Source: Falsigemmobacter intermedius (GTDB lineage: Bacteria; Pseudomonadota; Alphaproteobacteria; Rhodobacterales; Rhodobacteraceae). From it: a stretch of DNA of 64,000 nt. Location: positions 50,872-114,871 of the forward strand of contig NZ_SBLC01000013.1 of assembly GCF_004054105.1 (NCBI RefSeq). The letters run 5' to 3'. The notes under the pieces are model-generated. The model saw nothing but the letters and a program-made list of their open reading frames with translations, was not told the origin of the DNA and did not search any database. Positions within the stretch are counted from its first letter, which is position 1. Every line of letters starts with the position of its first letter. Shown one piece after another: positions 35,638 through 45,506 of this stretch. The translations under genes were made by a program, and so were the position numbers.

Positions 35638-38295
35638 TTATCGCGTCCAGGAGGGGGCCTGCTGCAGTGCCCCGGCCCGCTCTGCCTCGTAAATACCGGC
35701 GTCAATGGCGCCGTCGCGGGCCAGTGCTTCCAGGGCTGCCAGCAGGATCGAGCGGCTGTCGACCTCGAAGAAGGCGCGCAGCTGCTCGCGCGTGCCGGAG
35801 CGGCCAAAGCCGTCGGTGCCAAGCGTCACATAACGGCCCCGGATCCAGGGCGCGATCAGCTGCGGCAGCGCGCGGATGTAGTCGGTTGCGGCCACGACAG
35901 GCGCATTCCCGGGCAGCAGGCGCTCAATATGGCTTTGATCCGCAGCAGACAAACCCGCCAGACGGTTCTGCCGTTCGGTGGCGGCGCCATCGCGGGCCAG
36001 TTCGGACCAGCTTGTCACGCTGTAGACGGCACAGGCAATGCCACGCGCGGCCAGGGCCTCAGCGGCTGCAATCACCTGCAGAAGGATCGTGCCCGAGCCC
36101 AGCAGACGGATCTGCGGCTCTCCGTCGCCGTAACGGGCATAGCGATACATGCCCCTGATGAGATCCTCTTCCGCGCCCTCGGGCAGCGCGCCCTGGGGGT
36201 AATTCTCGTTCATCACGGTGATGTAGTGGAACTCATCGCGCTGCTCCTGCATGATGGCGCGGGTGGCGTGATCCATGATGACCGCGAGTTCGGCGCTGAA
36301 AGCCGGATCCCAGGAGCGGCAGTTCGGCACGCTGTGCGCCACCACCAGGCTTGAGCCGTCCTGATGCTGCAGCCCCTCGCCCGAGAGCGTCGTGCGCCCT
36401 GCCGTGGCGCCCAGCAGAATGCCCCGCGCGCGCTGGTCTGCGGCGGCCCAGATCAGATCGCCGATCCGCTGAAAGCCGAACATCGAGTAGTAGATATAAA
36501 CCGGCAGCAGCGGCAGATCATGCACCGAATAAGAGGTGGCAGCCGCCGTCCAGGAGGAAATCGCCCCGGCCTCGGTGATGCCTTCTTCCAGAAGCTGACC
36601 ATTGGTCGCTTCCTTATAGAACATCATGCTGCCGGCATCTTCGGGCTGATAAAGCTGGCCCTGGGGCGCATAAATGCCGATCTGGCGGAAGAGGTTGTCC
36701 ATGCCGAAGGTGCGCGCCTCATCGGCGACAATGGGCACGATGCGCGGGCCGAACTCTTTGTCTTTCAAAAGGTTGCCCAGCATCCTGACCACCGCCATGG
36801 TGGTCGAGCCTTCGCGCCCGTCGCCCTGCAGCGCAAAGCCTGCCCAGGCCTCACGCGGCGGAACCTGCACCGCACCCGCGCGGCCTGCCGAGCGCTGCGG
36901 CAGCGCACCGCCAAGGGCCGTGCGGCGCTGGCGCAGATAGGTCATCTCGGGGCTGTCGTCGGCGGGTTTGTAGAAGTTCAGCTCTTCGATGTCGCTGTCC
37001 GAAATCGGCAGACCAAAGCGGTCCCGGAAGGCGCGCAGCGCATCGGTGTCGAGCTTCTTGGCCTGATGCGCCACCATGCGGCTTTCGCCCGCAGCTCCCA
37101 TGCCATAGCCCTTTTTCGTCTTGGCCAGGATCACTGTGGGGCGGCCCTTATGGGCTTTCGCGGCGGCAAAGGCGGCATAAAGCTTGCGCAGATCATGGCC
37201 ACCGCGGCGCAGGGCGTTGATTTCCGCATCGGTCATATGGGCGACCAGAGCCGCCGTCTCGGGGTTGGCCTCAAAGAACTTCTGGCGGTTGTAATCGCCG
37301 TCTTTGGAGCCCAGATCCTGATAGGCCCCGTCCACGGTTTCAGCAAAACGCTTCAGCAGCGCATTGCCGCTGTCGCGCGCAAAAAGCCCGTCCCAGTCAG
37401 AGCCCCAGAGCACTTTGATGACGTTCCAGCCCGCGCCGATAAAGAGCGATTCCAGCTCCTGGATGATCTGCCCGTTGCCGCGCACCGGCCCGTCCAGGCG
37501 CTGAAGGTTGCAGTTGATGATGAAGGTCAGGTTATCGAGCCCCTCGCGCGCGGCCAGCGTCAGGCCCGCGATCGATTCCGGCTCGTCCATCTCGCCATCG
37601 CCGAACACGCCCCAGACGTGGCGCCCGGCGGTTTCGGCCATACCCCGGCCTTCCAGATAGCGCATGAAGCGCGCCTGATAGACCGCGCTCAGCGGGCCCA
37701 GACCCATCGATCCGGTGGGAAACTGCCAGAAATCAGGCATCAGCCAGGGGTGCGGATAGGACGACAGGCCGGTGCCGTCGGTCTCCTGGCGGTAATTCGA
37801 CAGCTGCTCTTCGCTCAGGCGGCCTTCGAGCCAGGCCCGCGCATAGACGCCCGGTGCCGAATGCGGCTGGAAATAGACCAGATCGCCGCCGTGGCCCTCG
37901 CGCGGGGCCTCAAAGAAATGGTTGAAGCCGGTCTCAAAAATTTCGGCCGCCGAGGCATAGCTGGCGATATGCCCGCCCAGCGAGCCATAGGCTTTGTTGC
38001 CCCGCAGCACCATGACCAGCGCGTTCCAGCGCATGATGGCGGTCAGGCGCTCTTCCATGGCCAGATCACCGGGGTAGGGACCCTGGGCGCTCAACGGGAT
38101 GGTGTTGCGATAGGCGCTGAAGGGCTGGCCGGAGGTAAAGAGGCCCGAGCCGCGGGCGGCCTCTTCGAGGCGGCGCAGCAGGTAATGCGCGCGCGCCGAG
38201 CCGGAGTGCACTTCGGTCGCGCGCAGCGCGTCGAGCCACTCCTGCGTTTCCTGCGGATCGGGGTCATGGGTTTGAAGCGGATCAACGTGGGTCAT
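35638..38295 (-). CDS. aceE: Pyruvate dehydrogenase E1, homodimeric type
   Basis: This 885-residue protein is of the fused AceE type. The N-terminus is as in E. coli AceE (DPDPQETQEWLDALRA ... RAHYLLRRLEEAA). The thiamine-diphosphate motif begins GVFGDGEMDEPESIAGL and ends INCNLQRLDGPVRGN. The C-terminal part carries GIFGFQRIGD-like and GTDGFGRSGTREQLRAFFEVD segments. It decarboxylates pyruvate and acetylates the E2 lipoyl group. Most alphaproteobacteria rely on a heterotetrameric E1, so this is probably a second or acquired complex, controlled by the Lrp-type gene upstream. Confidence 0.95.
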   Translation of the reverse strand: MTHVDPLQTHDPDPQETQEWLDALRATEVHSGSARAHYLLRRLEEAARGSGLFTSGQPFSAYRNTIPLSAQGPYPGDLAMEERLTAIMRWNALVMVLRGNKAYGSLGGHIASYASAAEIFETGFNHFFEAPREGHGGDLVYFQPHSAPGVYARAWLEGRLSEEQLSNYRQETDGTGLSSYPHPWLMPDFWQFPTGSMGLGPLSAVYQARFMRYLEGRGMAETAGRHVWGVFGDGEMDEPESIAGLTLAAREGLDNLTFIINCNLQRLDGPVRGNGQIIQELESLFIGAGWNVIKVLWGSDWDGLFARDSGNALLKRFAETVDGAYQDLGSKDGDYNRQKFFEANPETAALVAHMTDAEINALRRGGHDLRKLYAAFAAAKAHKGRPTVILAKTKKGYGMGAAGESRMVAHQAKKLDTDALRAFRDRFGLPISDSDIEELNFYKPADDSPEMTYLRQRRTALGGALPQRSAGRAGAVQVPPREAWAGFALQGDGREGSTTMAVVRMLGNLLKDKEFGPRIVPIVADEARTFGMDNLFRQIGIYAPQGQLYQPEDAGSMMFYKEATNGQLLEEGITEAGAISSWTAAATSYSVHDLPLLPVYIYYSMFGFQRIGDLIWAAADQRARGILLGATAGRTTLSGEGLQHQDGSSLVVAHSVPNCRSWDPAFSAELAVIMDHATRAIMQEQRDEFHYITVMNENYPQGALPEGAEEDLIRGMYRYARYGDGEPQIRLLGSGTILLQVIAAAEALAARGIACAVYSVTSWSELARDGAATERQNRLAGLSAADQSHIERLLPGNAPVVAATDYIRALPQLIAPWIRGRYVTLGTDGFGRSGTREQLRAFFEVDSRSILLAALEALARDGAIDAGIYEAERAGALQQAPSWTR

Positions 38296-38430
38296 GGGCG
38301 CATCCCTGTATGTCGTTGAAGGGATCCTGCCATGGAACAGTCGGCACAGGGTGCTAAACTATGTGGTGGTTCCCGTTTCAAACAGTATGATCTGCTGTCG
38401 GATCCGCAGAAAGCCGCACAACCGCATGGT

Positions 38431-38907
38431 TCACTCTGCGGACAGCGGCAGTTCTGTTTTGTAAGACACCTGGCGCAGCGCAAAGCTGGAGCGGATGTTG
38501 CGCACGCCCGGAATCTCGGTCAGATCCTGCATGATGAAGCTTTGCAGCGCCTCCATATCCGGCACCACGACGCGCAGAAGATAGTCACTGTCGCCCGTCA
38601 TCAGATAGCATTCCATGACCTCCGGAAGCTCCGTCACCCGTGTCTCGAAGGTCCGCAGCGCCTCTTTGTGCTGCATCTCAAGGCTGACCTGGATGAAGAC
38701 CGTGATGCTCAGCCCGAGCGCTTCGGGAGAGACGAGCGCGACATAGGCTTTCAGATATCCCTCCTGTTCCAGCCGGCGGACCCGGGCCAGGCAGGGCGAG
38801 GGCGAGAGCCCCACGCGCGCGGCCAACTGCACATTGCTGACGCGGGCATCCTTTTGCAGCTCTGTCAGAATACGACGATCGATCAGGTCAAGACGGGCCT
38901 GAGTCAT
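38431..38907 (-). CDS. Lrp/AsnC-family transcriptional regulator
   Basis: This 158-residue protein has an N-terminal helix-turn-helix (LDLIDRRILTELQKDARVSNVQLAARVGLSPSPCLARVRRLEQEGYLKAYVA) and the C-terminal RAM effector domain (VMECYLMTGDSDYLLRVVVPDMEALQSFI). ATG 38907 has GGAGGAGA upstream. It is adjacent to and upstream of aceE on the same strand, separated by 135 bases. It resembles PdhR-like Lrp regulators of pyruvate metabolism by position, though its effector is unknown. Confidence 0.92.
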   Translation of the reverse strand: MTQARLDLIDRRILTELQKDARVSNVQLAARVGLSPSPCLARVRRLEQEGYLKAYVALVSPEALGLSITVFIQVSLEMQHKEALRTFETRVTELPEVMECYLMTGDSDYLLRVVVPDMEALQSFIMQDLTEIPGVRNIRSSFALRQVSYKTELPLSAE

Positions 38908-39059
38908 GGGTCTCTCCTCCGGTTGTCGCTTTTGCATAAGCTGCGACTCAGCCGCAGCCAAGTTTTCTGCTGTTCACGCAGCGGACAGCCCGGTGCAAAT
39001 GATTTCCGAATGATCTGCGGTGGTTCAGCAAGGGGGCAGACTAATCAGGGATATCCTCA

Positions 39060-39449
39060 ATGACCGCAGAGACCACCGCGCTTCTGGCGCTTGAAACGCA
39101 GCGTTGCAATGCACTGATGGAGGGGGATCGTGCCGCCCTGGCGGCCCTGCTGCGCGACGATCTGGTTCATGTGCATATGAACGGCAAAGCCGATGATCTG
39201 GCGACCTATCTGGACGGCGTCGGCGGGCGCTACCGGTTTCACAACATCCGCCGCTCTGACATGGTGGTGCGGGTGATCGGCGACTGCGCCGTGATGACCG
39301 GGGTTCTCGATCAGGAACTTGAAATCCTCGCCACCGGCGAGCGGCGGCAGATGCATGGGTTTGTCACCCAGACCTGGCACCGCGAGGGGGAGGGCTGGCG
39401 TCAGGGCACCTGCCATGTGGCGCCGCTGACTTATCAGCCGGCAAGCTGA
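39060..39449 (+). CDS. Nuclear transport factor 2-like (SnoaL/DUF4440) protein
   Basis: This 129-residue protein shows the cone-shaped NTF2-like pattern: ALLALETQRCNALMEGDRAALAALLRDDLVHVHMNGKADDLATYLDGV, then the strand region VRVIGDCAVMTGVLDQEL and WHREGEGWRQGTCHVAPLT. Members bind small hydrophobic ligands or act as isomerases, dehydratases or accessory proteins. It overlaps the convergent IclR gene at the 3' end by 16 bases. Its position beside the aromatic island suggests a substrate-binding or accessory role. Confidence 0.75.
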   Translation: MTAETTALLALETQRCNALMEGDRAALAALLRDDLVHVHMNGKADDLATYLDGVGGRYRFHNIRRSDMVVRVIGDCAVMTGVLDQELEILATGERRQMHGFVTQTWHREGEGWRQGTCHVAPLTYQPAS

Positions 39450-40207
39450 ACCCTTTTGCTGATCGCCGCAGCCGTTTCCTTTAACGGCTGCGCATAGCGC
39501 TGAACGGCCAGATCAAATTTGACCGCCGTTTTCAGCCAGATCACCGTCAGACAGGCCATAACGCGACCGTCATGGAAGATCGGCGCCGAGAGGCTCATGG
39601 TTTCTTCCCGAAATCCGTGACGCCGATAGCCAAGTCCAAGATCCCGGCTGACGCGCAGCACCTCCTCCAGCGGGCCGTCGGAGGTCAGGAAGGGGGGCTG
39701 CTCATCAAACTGGCTGCAGAGCAGGCTCAGAATCTCCTGACGTTCCTGATCGGGGCAGAAGGCCAGCCAGGCCCGGCCGCTGGCCACGGGCAGCATCGGC
39801 AGCATCCGCCCGACCATCCCGTATTCCATCGACCAGGGGCTGTGGTTCATCGTGGTCTCGCGGACCTCCATCCGGCCGTTGATGCACAGATTAAGGTCGA
39901 GCGGCCACAGGATCTCGCGGCTCAGCCGGTTCATCTCGGGCAAAGCCGCCTGACTGATCCAGTCCATTTCGCGAAACCCCGCGCTGAGGGATTTCGCCTG
40001 CAGCGCGATGCGCCAGCGCTCGCTGGACTGATCGCGCTGCACAAGATGCAGCTCCTCCAGCGTCTCCAGCAGCCGATAGACGGTCGGTCGCGGGATGCCG
40101 GTGGCCTGGGCCAGATCGGCGGGGCGCATTTCACGCTTCTGGTTCAGAGCCTGCAGCACGTTGATGGCCCGTGCCACAGATCTGATGGTTCCGGCAGATC
40201 TGCTCAT
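39434..40207 (-). CDS. IclR-family transcriptional regulator
   Basis: This 257-residue protein has an N-terminal winged helix (SVARAINVLQALNQKREMRPADLAQATGIPRPTVYRLLETLEELHLV) and a C-terminal effector domain resembling MhpR-type regulators of phenylpropionate catabolism. It is paralogous to the regulator at 44742, sharing IPRPTVYRLxETLEELHLV. It lies just downstream of the flavin hydroxylase on the same strand. It probably activates the meta-cleavage genes in response to an aromatic acid. Confidence 0.9.
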   Translation of the reverse strand: MSRSAGTIRSVARAINVLQALNQKREMRPADLAQATGIPRPTVYRLLETLEELHLVQRDQSSERWRIALQAKSLSAGFREMDWISQAALPEMNRLSREILWPLDLNLCINGRMEVRETTMNHSPWSMEYGMVGRMLPMLPVASGRAWLAFCPDQERQEILSLLCSQFDEQPPFLTSDGPLEEVLRVSRDLGLGYRRHGFREETMSLSAPIFHDGRVMACLTVIWLKTAVKFDLAVQRYAQPLKETAAAISKRVQLAG

Positions 40208-40266
40208 AGCGTCCTCATCGCTGCTTTGCCCTATGGGGCAGGATTATGCAGCAATATCAAGCCGAT

Positions 40267-41940
40267 TTACAGCGGCAGGATCTGCGCAACGGCCTGAGCG
40301 AGCGTGCCATCCGCCGAAGGGCTGCGAAAAGCCACATGCCCGTCGGGCCGCAGGATCAGCGCCCCGCCTACGCCCAGGCCGTAGATTTCACGCCACTGCG
40401 CCTCCTCAAAGCGCAGACCGTCACGCCCCTCGACGTAGATCTCGCCGTCAAGGCCCCGGGCCGCGCAGGAGTGCCGGAACGCCGCTTCCGCATCGGCAGT
40501 CTCCGCCGCGAGCAGCAGCACCAGGTCTTTGCCGCGGCAGAGATCGAGACTGGACAGACGCTGCCCGCCGCGCTTGACCCACAGATGCGGCAGCCGCATG
40601 CCGGGCCGGGCAGAGGGGGTGAAGGTCTCCACCGAGAGTTCCACCTCGGGGGTGCCGTCAGGCACAATGACCGCCGAGGAATAGCCGATGCCGAAGGTCT
40701 GGCCGGGATAGTCGAAATGGCCCCGCTGCGCGGGAATGGCGGCCGCCATCTTTGCCCGCAGTGCGGCCCCTTCGGGCTTGTCGATGATGCGGCTGTTTTC
40801 CGGGTCCAGCGCCAGAATGCCCGAGAGCCCGGCTTTGGCCATTTTGCGCGCATTGGCGGCACTCTGGCTGACGTTGAAGCGCGCGATCGGCAGGCGCTCG
40901 TCGGTATAGCTCTCCAGAAGCTCCGGCCCCGCGCGGCCCTGGCGGACGGCGTCGAGCTTCCAGACCAGATTGTGCACGTCTGCGATGCCAGTGTTCATGC
41001 CCTGGCCACCGGTCGGCGGCAGCGGGTGGGCAGCGTCCCCGGCGATAAAGATGCGGCCCCTGTGCATCTGATCGGCCAGACGGGCCTGCATGCGCCAGGG
41101 CATGATGCTGCGGATGTCTACCGGGGCATCGGGCAGGCCGATCGCGGCGCGCACGATCTCGCGGCAGCGGTCCTCGGTGAACGCGCTGCGGTCCACACCT
41201 TCGGGATAGGGGAAGTTATAGGTCCAGCGGTGGCGGCCATCGAGCGAGATCAGCACGCCGGTGGTCTGCGCGTTATAGATCCACCACAAAAGCCAGGGGC
41301 GATCCTGCACCAGGTCCCACAGATCCGCATGGAAATAGACGCCGATCTGCTGGCCCAGGACTTCCCCCGACATGCCGATCCCGGCGGCTTCGCGCACCGG
41401 GCCGCGCGGGCCGTCGGCGCCGATCAGCCAGCGCGCGCGTGAAGTGCCGGTGGTCCCGTCCGCCGCTTCCCAGCCAACGGTGACCCCGTCGTCGTCCTGC
41501 GCGATCGTGGTGACTTTGGTCCCAAAGCGCAGATCTACCGATGTCAGCCCGCGGGCGGCCTCTTGCAGCACCGGCTCCAGCCGGTCCTGGGGGCAGGAGC
41601 GTTTCAGGCAGGGGCTGAGGGCGATTTCAGCCGCATCGCGCGCGGCATCGCCACGGGTGCGGATATGGCCGATCTCTTCGCCCGCGAGGCTGGTGACAAA
41701 GCCCACGCCGCCGTGACGCTCGAGGGGCAGCGAGACCGCATCGATGGCCGCTTCCAGCCCCAGTTCACGGAAAATCTCCATGCTGCGGGTCGAGACAACG
41801 TGGCCACGGGGATGGCCACCGGTGTCGCGGCTCGCCTCAAACAGGACGGTGGGAATGCCGCGTTGCCCCAGAAGCAGCGCTGCGGTCAGGCCGGCCGGCC
41901 CGCCGCCGACGATGATCACATCGGCCAGGAAATCAGTCAT
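40267..41940 (-). CDS. FAD-dependent aromatic hydroxylase (MhpA-like)
   Basis: This 557-residue class A flavin monooxygenase has the FAD site VIIVGGGPAGLTAALLLGQRGIPTVLFEA, the DG-type region WLIGADGPRGPVREAAGI and the second FAD motif FIAGDAAHPLPPTGGQGMNTGIADVHNLVWKL. Its C-terminal extension is the thioredoxin-like domain of this group (about residues 430-557). It resembles hydroxylases of 3-hydroxyphenylpropionate and related phenols. ATG 41940 is preferred over TTG 41946. It likely provides the diol cleaved by the dioxygenase encoded directly upstream. Confidence 0.9.
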   Translation of the reverse strand: MTDFLADVIIVGGGPAGLTAALLLGQRGIPTVLFEASRDTGGHPRGHVVSTRSMEIFRELGLEAAIDAVSLPLERHGGVGFVTSLAGEEIGHIRTRGDAARDAAEIALSPCLKRSCPQDRLEPVLQEAARGLTSVDLRFGTKVTTIAQDDDGVTVGWEAADGTTGTSRARWLIGADGPRGPVREAAGIGMSGEVLGQQIGVYFHADLWDLVQDRPWLLWWIYNAQTTGVLISLDGRHRWTYNFPYPEGVDRSAFTEDRCREIVRAAIGLPDAPVDIRSIMPWRMQARLADQMHRGRIFIAGDAAHPLPPTGGQGMNTGIADVHNLVWKLDAVRQGRAGPELLESYTDERLPIARFNVSQSAANARKMAKAGLSGILALDPENSRIIDKPEGAALRAKMAAAIPAQRGHFDYPGQTFGIGYSSAVIVPDGTPEVELSVETFTPSARPGMRLPHLWVKRGGQRLSSLDLCRGKDLVLLLAAETADAEAAFRHSCAARGLDGEIYVEGRDGLRFEEAQWREIYGLGVGGALILRPDGHVAFRSPSADGTLAQAVAQILPL

Positions 41941-42009
41941 TTGCAAAGTCCGTTCAGTCGGGCCCGCTGCCCTGGCGCGCGGAAGGCGCGCGGCAGCGGG
42001 CGGGGGGCG

Positions 42010-42990
42010 TCACTGGCGGTGGATCACGCTGTCCAGCCAGGCGCAGTTGGGATTGGGGTTCGGAGCCTGACGGCCGCGACGCCCGGTCTCAAGCGCCATC
42101 TCACGCAGGCGCTGACGGGTGGGGTCATCCTCGGGCAGGTGAACGCGGTCGTGGCCCCAGAGGCTGGGCCCGTCCACGGTTTCATGCGGCTCCCAGGTGG
42201 CGGGATCGATCACCGGCGAGCCCCAGCCATATTCGACAAAGAAGCCCGAGGGCGAATTGGCATAGAAGCTGATGATGGGGTCGTTGGCATGGCGACCCAG
42301 CGAATAGGCCACGCGGTCCTGTTCATATTTCGCAATGTCATAGCCCTGGCCCACATCATCAAGCGCCTGCAGCTCGACCATGAAGTGATGCAGGCCCCGG
42401 CGGCCGGAGCCCACGATCGCAAAGCTGTGGTGGCGGTTATTGACGTGAAAGAAATAGAGCGGATAGGGCTTCATCCCGTAATCGCTGACGGCAAAGCCAA
42501 GGAGATCGCGGTAGAACCACAGCAGTTTTTCTGCCGTGGGCGTATGCAGCACCACATGCCCCATCCCCAGAGTGCCGGTGCGAAAGCCGGTGATGGGGCG
42601 GCCCGGCACGAAGGGCTCTGATGCAATATGGGGGCCGCAGAAGAGCTCAATGTAATTGCCGTCGGGGTCATAGCAGCTCAAAAGCTGCGTCACGTGGCGT
42701 TCATCCGCCTTCGCGCGCATATGCCATTTGACCGCGATGCCGTTGTTTTCGAGTTTCGAGGCAATCCGGTCCAGGTTTTCCGGCGTATCGACTTCCCAGC
42801 CCATGAAATCCAGGCCTTCTTCGCCGTCATCGGTGACGATCAGGCGCTGTTTGCGGTCATCCATCCGCCAGGCGCGCACGTTTCCGCCGCGGTCCACCTG
42901 CTGCATGCCCAGCAGATCGGTGGCAAACTGGCTCCAGTCGTCAAGACGCCCGGATCTGATGCCGATGTAACCCAGTGCACAGATAGACAT
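42010..42990 (-). CDS. Extradiol ring-cleavage dioxygenase (VOC/type I)
   Basis: This 326-residue protein has two vicinal-oxygen-chelate modules, as in BphC and related catechol dioxygenases. The iron ligands are expected at H145 (GMGHVVL), H201 or H202 (LHHFMVEL) and E253 (FFVEYGWG), matching the two-His-one-Glu facial triad. ATG 42990 has GGAGGAG upstream. It cleaves an aromatic diol next to a hydroxyl group. It is flanked by two flavin hydroxylases, so it probably acts on their product. Confidence 0.92.
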   Translation of the reverse strand: MSICALGYIGIRSGRLDDWSQFATDLLGMQQVDRGGNVRAWRMDDRKQRLIVTDDGEEGLDFMGWEVDTPENLDRIASKLENNGIAVKWHMRAKADERHVTQLLSCYDPDGNYIELFCGPHIASEPFVPGRPITGFRTGTLGMGHVVLHTPTAEKLLWFYRDLLGFAVSDYGMKPYPLYFFHVNNRHHSFAIVGSGRRGLHHFMVELQALDDVGQGYDIAKYEQDRVAYSLGRHANDPIISFYANSPSGFFVEYGWGSPVIDPATWEPHETVDGPSLWGHDRVHLPEDDPTRQRLREMALETGRRGRQAPNPNPNCAWLDSVIHRQ

Positions 42991-43182
42991 GGTCAAAGCT
43001 CCTCCATCACGGGGCCTATCATCCGCGAGAGCGCAGGATTTTCCCCGCGCCGATTTCCAGGCGTTCACAGAGCGGACAACTGAGGCGGGGGACGTCCGCT
43101 TGGCGGACATCTTCCAGCGCCGGTTAGCAGCCCCCCGACGGCACGGGTTAGCTGGCGCAAAGAGGTAAGGGCAGAATTTCAC

Positions 43183-44733
43183 ATGTTACCCAATCGGACA
43201 TCCGTTCTTATCATTGGTGCAGGTCCCTGCGGGCTGACGCTGGCCAACCTGCTGCAGGTCTATGGCGTGGAGGCACTGGTGCTCGAGCGCGAGGCACAGC
43301 CGCTGAACCTGCCGCGTGCCATCGTTCTGGACGACGAGGGGCTGCGCAGTCTGCAGATCTTCGGTCTCGCCGCCGGCTATCAGCCGCAGACGCTGCAGGG
43401 GACCGGGTCTTTGTATATCGGCGATGACGGTGTGGCCTTTGCCGAAACCGGCGCGGGGCCGCAGACTTACGGCTTTCCCAAACGTAGCTTCATCCACCAG
43501 CCGGACCTTGAGCGCGCGCTGGCCGAGGCCTTTGGGTCGGCCTGCCCGGGGCGGCTGCAGTTTGGCGCTGAGGTGACCGGTGCGGTGCAGACCGGCCAGG
43601 GAGTCGAGGTCACGGTGCAGACCGCCGAAGGGGTGCGCAGGATTGTGGCTGACTATGTCGTGGCCTGCGACGGCGGCCGCTCGCCCATGCGCGAGCGCCT
43701 TGGCATTGCGATGGAGGGGGAAACCTACGCCCAGGACTGGATCGTCCTCGACAGCCTGAATGATCCCGACCAGGACCCGCGCAGCAAATTCTTCTGCTCT
43801 TCCGCGCGACCGGCGGTCAGCGTGCCCGCCCCGCGGGGAGGACGGCGTTATGAATTCATGCTGCTTCCCGGTGAGACCCGCGAAGAGGCACTCTCCACCC
43901 CCTTCCTCCGGAGCCTGCTGGCCCCCTACCGCCCCTGGCGGGAAGAGGATGTGTTGCGCCGCACCGTTTATACCTTCCATGCGCGGATGGCAGCACGCTG
44001 GCGCGAGGGGCGGATCTTCCTCGCCGGAGACGCTGCGCATCTTACGCCGCCCTTTGCGGGGCAGGGGATGAATGCGGGGCTGCGCGATGCAACGAACCTT
44101 GCCTGGAAGCTGGCGGCGATGCTGAAGACCGAGGCCCCTGAGGCGCTGGCGGCAAGCTATGAGGCTGAGCGGCGTGGTCCGGCCGAAGACATGATCCGGC
44201 TGGCCGTTGCCATGGGCAGCATCGTAATGCCCAGCAATGCGGCGGGCCGTCACTTCCGCGATCTGCTGTTGCAGGCGCTGCAGCCCTTCCCTGCGGTGCG
44301 CGATTATCTGATCCAGATGCGCTTCAAACCCCGCCCGCGGTATCAGGCGGGCCTGCTGATGGCCGCACAGACTGCCGAGCTGGAGGCGAGCCTCGTGGGC
44401 GAGATGATCCCTCAGCCGGTGCTGAGCGACGGCCGCCTGCTGGACGCCCATCTTGGCGCAGGCTTTGCGCTGCTGGCGGTCGGGGCCGAGGCGGCAGCCG
44501 CCTTTGAGGCGCTTTCGCGGACCACCCTCGCCGGTCTGCCGCTGGCGCAGATCCGCCTGTCGCAGCGCGGCTCAGACGGGCTCCGGGCGTCAGATCCGAT
44601 GGCCGCGCGCCCCTTTGCCACCCACCGCGGCCAGATCCTGCTGATCCGGCCCGACCGCTATTGTGCGGCGGCCTTCTGGCCCGAGGATCTGGCGACGGGT
44701 CTGGCGGATTACGCCCGCCTTTGCGGCTTCTGA
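43183..44733 (+). CDS. FAD-dependent aromatic hydroxylase (MhpA-like)
   Basis: This 516-residue class A flavin monooxygenase starts with VLIIGAGPCGLTLANLLQVYGVEALVLERE and has YVVACDGGRSPMRERLGI and IFLAGDAAHLTPPFAGQGMNAGLRDATNLAWKLAAML. The region after residue 400 resembles the short C-terminal domain of MhpA. It is divergent from the dioxygenase gene, with a 192-base spacer that probably holds shared promoter and IclR sites. It may hydroxylate a different ring intermediate than the enzyme at 40267. Confidence 0.9.
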   Translation: MLPNRTSVLIIGAGPCGLTLANLLQVYGVEALVLEREAQPLNLPRAIVLDDEGLRSLQIFGLAAGYQPQTLQGTGSLYIGDDGVAFAETGAGPQTYGFPKRSFIHQPDLERALAEAFGSACPGRLQFGAEVTGAVQTGQGVEVTVQTAEGVRRIVADYVVACDGGRSPMRERLGIAMEGETYAQDWIVLDSLNDPDQDPRSKFFCSSARPAVSVPAPRGGRRYEFMLLPGETREEALSTPFLRSLLAPYRPWREEDVLRRTVYTFHARMAARWREGRIFLAGDAAHLTPPFAGQGMNAGLRDATNLAWKLAAMLKTEAPEALAASYEAERRGPAEDMIRLAVAMGSIVMPSNAAGRHFRDLLLQALQPFPAVRDYLIQMRFKPRPRYQAGLLMAAQTAELEASLVGEMIPQPVLSDGRLLDAHLGAGFALLAVGAEAAAAFEALSRTTLAGLPLAQIRLSQRGSDGLRASDPMAARPFATHRGQILLIRPDRYCAAAFWPEDLATGLADYARLCGF

Positions 44734-44741
44734 CGGCGCGA

Positions 44742-45506
44742 TCAGGCCGCCAGATCCGCCTCGATCGCGGCCACCGTCTCCAGAAGGGGGCCGCGATAGC
44801 GGTCCAGCGCCGTCTCAAAATCCAGCGCCGAGGCGATCCAGACGATGGTCAGGCAGGCCAGGATCCGCCCCTCCGCGCGGATGGGCGCAGAGAGGCTCAT
44901 GGTGTGGTTGCGAAAGCCCTCGACCCGAAAGCCAAGGCCCAGATGGCGCACCCGGTCCAGAATATGGCCAAAGGCGCGGCGGTCAAAATTCATGCCGCCC
45001 GCCTCTTTGCTGCGCGCCTCAATGCCCGCGAGGATCATGTCGCGCTCCTCCTCCGGGCACCAGGCGAGCCAGGCCCGGCCGCCTGCCGTTTCCGTCACGG
45101 GCAGCAGGCGTCCGGCCATGCCCACATCGATGGAAAAGGGGCTGCTGTTATGGGTCGTTTCGCGCACCAGCATTGCGTAGTCGTGAAAACTGACCAGATC
45201 GATCGGCCACAGGATCTGCCGTCCCAGCCGCGTCATATGCGGCAGTGCCGCCGCTGAGATGCCGCCGTCATCGCGGTAGCCTGACGTCAGCGCACGCGTA
45301 TGCACAGTCGGACGCCACCGCTCATCGCTGGGCGAGCGGGTGACCAGATGAAGCTCCTCCAGGGTTTCCATCAGGCGGTAAACGGTCGGACGAGGAATGG
45401 CGGTGCGCTTTGCGATATCGCTCTCGCGCAGTCCCGGCTCGGCATTGATCAGCCGCAGGATTTCGATGCCCCGGCGCAGCGCCCGGACAGAGTCTCCCGA
45501 TGCCAT
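44742..45506 (-). CDS. IclR-family transcriptional regulator
   Basis: This 254-residue protein has a winged helix (ALRRGIEILRLINAEPGLRESDIAKRTAIPRPTVYRLMETLEELHLV) and an IclR effector domain containing GMAGRLLPVTETAGGRAWLAW. It parallels the regulator at 39434 over its length. It is divergent from the TRAP permease operon and convergent with the hydroxylase at 43183. It may respond to the aromatic substrate imported by the TRAP system. Confidence 0.9.
   Translation of the reverse strand: MASGDSVRALRRGIEILRLINAEPGLRESDIAKRTAIPRPTVYRLMETLEELHLVTRSPSDERWRPTVHTRALTSGYRDDGGISAAALPHMTRLGRQILWPIDLVSFHDYAMLVRETTHNSSPFSIDVGMAGRLLPVTETAGGRAWLAWCPEEERDMILAGIEARSKEAGGMNFDRRAFGHILDRVRHLGLGFRVEGFRNHTMSLSAPIRAEGRILACLTIVWIASALDFETALDRYRGPLLETVAAIEADLAA

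Noticed and set aside
36364..38319. A 651-codon open frame on the plus strand
   Set aside because: It is antisense to aceE, whose coding frame is certain. The translation has no family signature.
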